Translations under genes and position numbers: made by a program
The notes under the pieces: model-generated
Seen by the model: only the letters and a program-made list of their open reading frames with translations
Databases searched by the model: none
Told to the model about the DNA's origin: nothing
NCBI GenBank assembly: GCA_031771865.1
Contig: JASISA010000041.1
Span: 1,054,001-1,118,000, forward strand
Direction: 5' to 3'
DNA from: Nothophaeocryptopus gaeumannii
Taxonomy: Eukaryota; Ascomycota; Dothideomycetes; Mycosphaerellales; Mycosphaerellaceae
Length of the DNA stretch: 64,000 nucleotides
Shown: positions 62,901-64,000 of the stretch, one piece after another
Position numbering within the stretch: the first letter of the stretch is position 1
Layout: every line of letters starts with the position of its first letter

Positions 62901-64000
62901 GCGATGCATATGCCTCTTCGGTAGGAGGTGCGCTGGAAGGCCGGTCGCTCAGACTACCCCTCCTGCTCGAAGGTCTGAAAAAGCCTCCCAATCCACTGCC
63001 TCCGCTGGTCTCCGACTTTATTGAATCCAAACCCCCCGACTTCTTTCGAGACAAAGTGAATCGCTCGCGGAGACGACCAGCTGGCGAAGGGCTGCGCGGA
63101 GGGATCGAAGGAGCAGGCAGTGCGTCCGTGGAAGCAGCGGGTTCAACGATGTGGGGAACGTTGGAGAGTGGATCGGGAGTGGCCTCAGCCTCAGGCGAGG
63201 TGACGACTTCCACTCCAGACACAATCGAACGCGTCTGCGCGTTGATCTCAGGAGATGAGTAGGTAAGGTAGCCGATGTGCGAGGCGCGCGGAGACAGCGA
63301 CGGCCGGATCGGTTTGCTGGATGAAGCCACCTTGTCAACGATGAAGCTCAGGAATGGGGAGTAAGAAAACAGCGCTCAGAGGTAACGATAGGCGTGACGG
63401 GTGCCAGCTGCACCTGCCAGAGATGAAGGTAGAGGAACAAGTGTGCTTCTCAAGGCTGAAGAAGGGTTGACATGCGCGGCAGCGTAGGAAATATGCGGTA
63501 TGCAAAGGCTCGTGGCGTCTGCATCCGACATCAAAGCGGCCAATGCACCACCGACCTCTGACAGCCATTTGGGATGCGCGGCATCCCAGCACGTGCAACG
63601 GCTCGTGCCGGATTTCTCCAGGAAGCTCCTTGAATCGTGGACAGAACACCAGGTTGTCGGTCCATGTGGAGGCTTCCGTTGCGAGTACGAATTGTAGTCG
63701 TATGCATTGATGAACAACACCTGTAAAAGTAAAACAGACGGAACTTACTTGTTGACATCGACTCGTTCGTCGTCCGTGTAGAGACTGCTGTGCCCGCTCC
63801 CGTCCAAAGGCAAAGAAGAGTCCGACTGGTTGCCAGCGAGGCCGAGAGAGTCGACACTGAGATTTCGCTGTGGGTCGCCGCCGCGACCTCCCCTGATCTT
63901 GCGCTTCGTCTTGGACACCAACGTAGACAGACGGCGGCCGGATCTATCTTCGCTGCTCCGTCGATCGTCCAGTGAGCGCTGTCGCGTGCGTTCCTTGACC
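59992..64000 (-). CDS. Lam/Ltc-type sterol transfer protein (GRAM + VASt), N-terminus outside window
   Basis: Main exon 63316-59992 and an upstream exon 64000-63749 that continues beyond the window; a 432-nt intron (GTAAGT donor, TTGAC branch, CATCCAG acceptor) joins ...DDERVDVN|NKPIRPSLSPR in frame. The long Ser/Pro-rich region is followed by a GRAM domain (FHQLFRSVPEDDYLIEDYS, GRLYVSEGHICFSSNILGW), an acidic linker, the VASt/StART-like lipid domain (YDRPLIDTVIPAPLGRVYSM to WLKGAIEKGAN), a basic segment (GKRKGKKEV), a membrane helix (VLIAVLFVLLAYTWIF) and a C-terminal coiled coil. Lam proteins are ER-anchored at plasma-membrane contacts and move sterols. Partial at the right edge. Confidence 0.9.

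Overview
The window is nuclear DNA of a filamentous ascomycete, most probably a dothideomycete of the Capnodiales/Mycosphaerellales type. The evidence is short introns (mostly 46-73 nt) with GT..AG ends and CTRAC-like branch points, genes on both strands with no operons, and typical filamentous-fungal families: fungal-only F-box-like and DUF7587-like families, a Dal5-type permease, an S10 carboxypeptidase and a Pex26-like protein. The order and species are inferences.

Layout. Bases 1-119 are the last exon of Mn superoxide dismutase. From 745 to 11008 lies an accessory island built from two expanded fungal families: DUF7587-like proteins (745, a decayed copy at 2418, 3699) and F-box-like 'LPxELRxxIY' proteins (4964, 6473, 7522 minus, 9128, 10238). 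Several copies are visibly broken. A housekeeping block follows: TAF9, an HSD17B10-like dehydrogenase, UTP11 and exosome CSL4 (11199-15218). From 15431 to 25046 there is a possible nucleoside/ADP-ribose utilisation group: a sugar transporter, an ADP-ribosylglycohydrolase fused to a lectin-like domain, an adenosine/adenine-deaminase-like enzyme and a Dal5-type permease, with the Rab7 gene among them. Three tandem BTB genes in increasing states of decay occupy 25160-28234.

The right half is mostly conserved cell biology: the 2OG dioxygenase Tpa1/Ofd1, another F-box-like gene, a DEAD-box helicase, two tiny convergent genes, a frameshifted cupin protein, a TBC/EF-hand Rab-GAP, a MARVEL protein, a secreted S10 carboxypeptidase, a possible MavL/DUF4804-like protein, a fourth DUF7587-like gene, PARN, a Pex26-like peroxin, a Myb/SANT-like protein, Iwr1 and a Lam-type sterol transporter running off the right edge. 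Stretches of 4.0 kb (52774-56795), 1.8 kb (40855-42639) and 1.5 kb (46427-47937) have no gene I can support.

Main points of interest: graded decay of clustered adaptor-like families (an 8-bp tandem duplication, in-frame TGA codons with no TAA or TAG, an internal deletion); an inverted repeat in the divergent promoter at 16965-17744; a deaminase that lacks the HAGE glutamate; and a 20-nt micro-exon carrying the catalytic Asp of the carboxypeptidase. Splice sites were read by eye, using frame continuity and family motifs. No database search was run.
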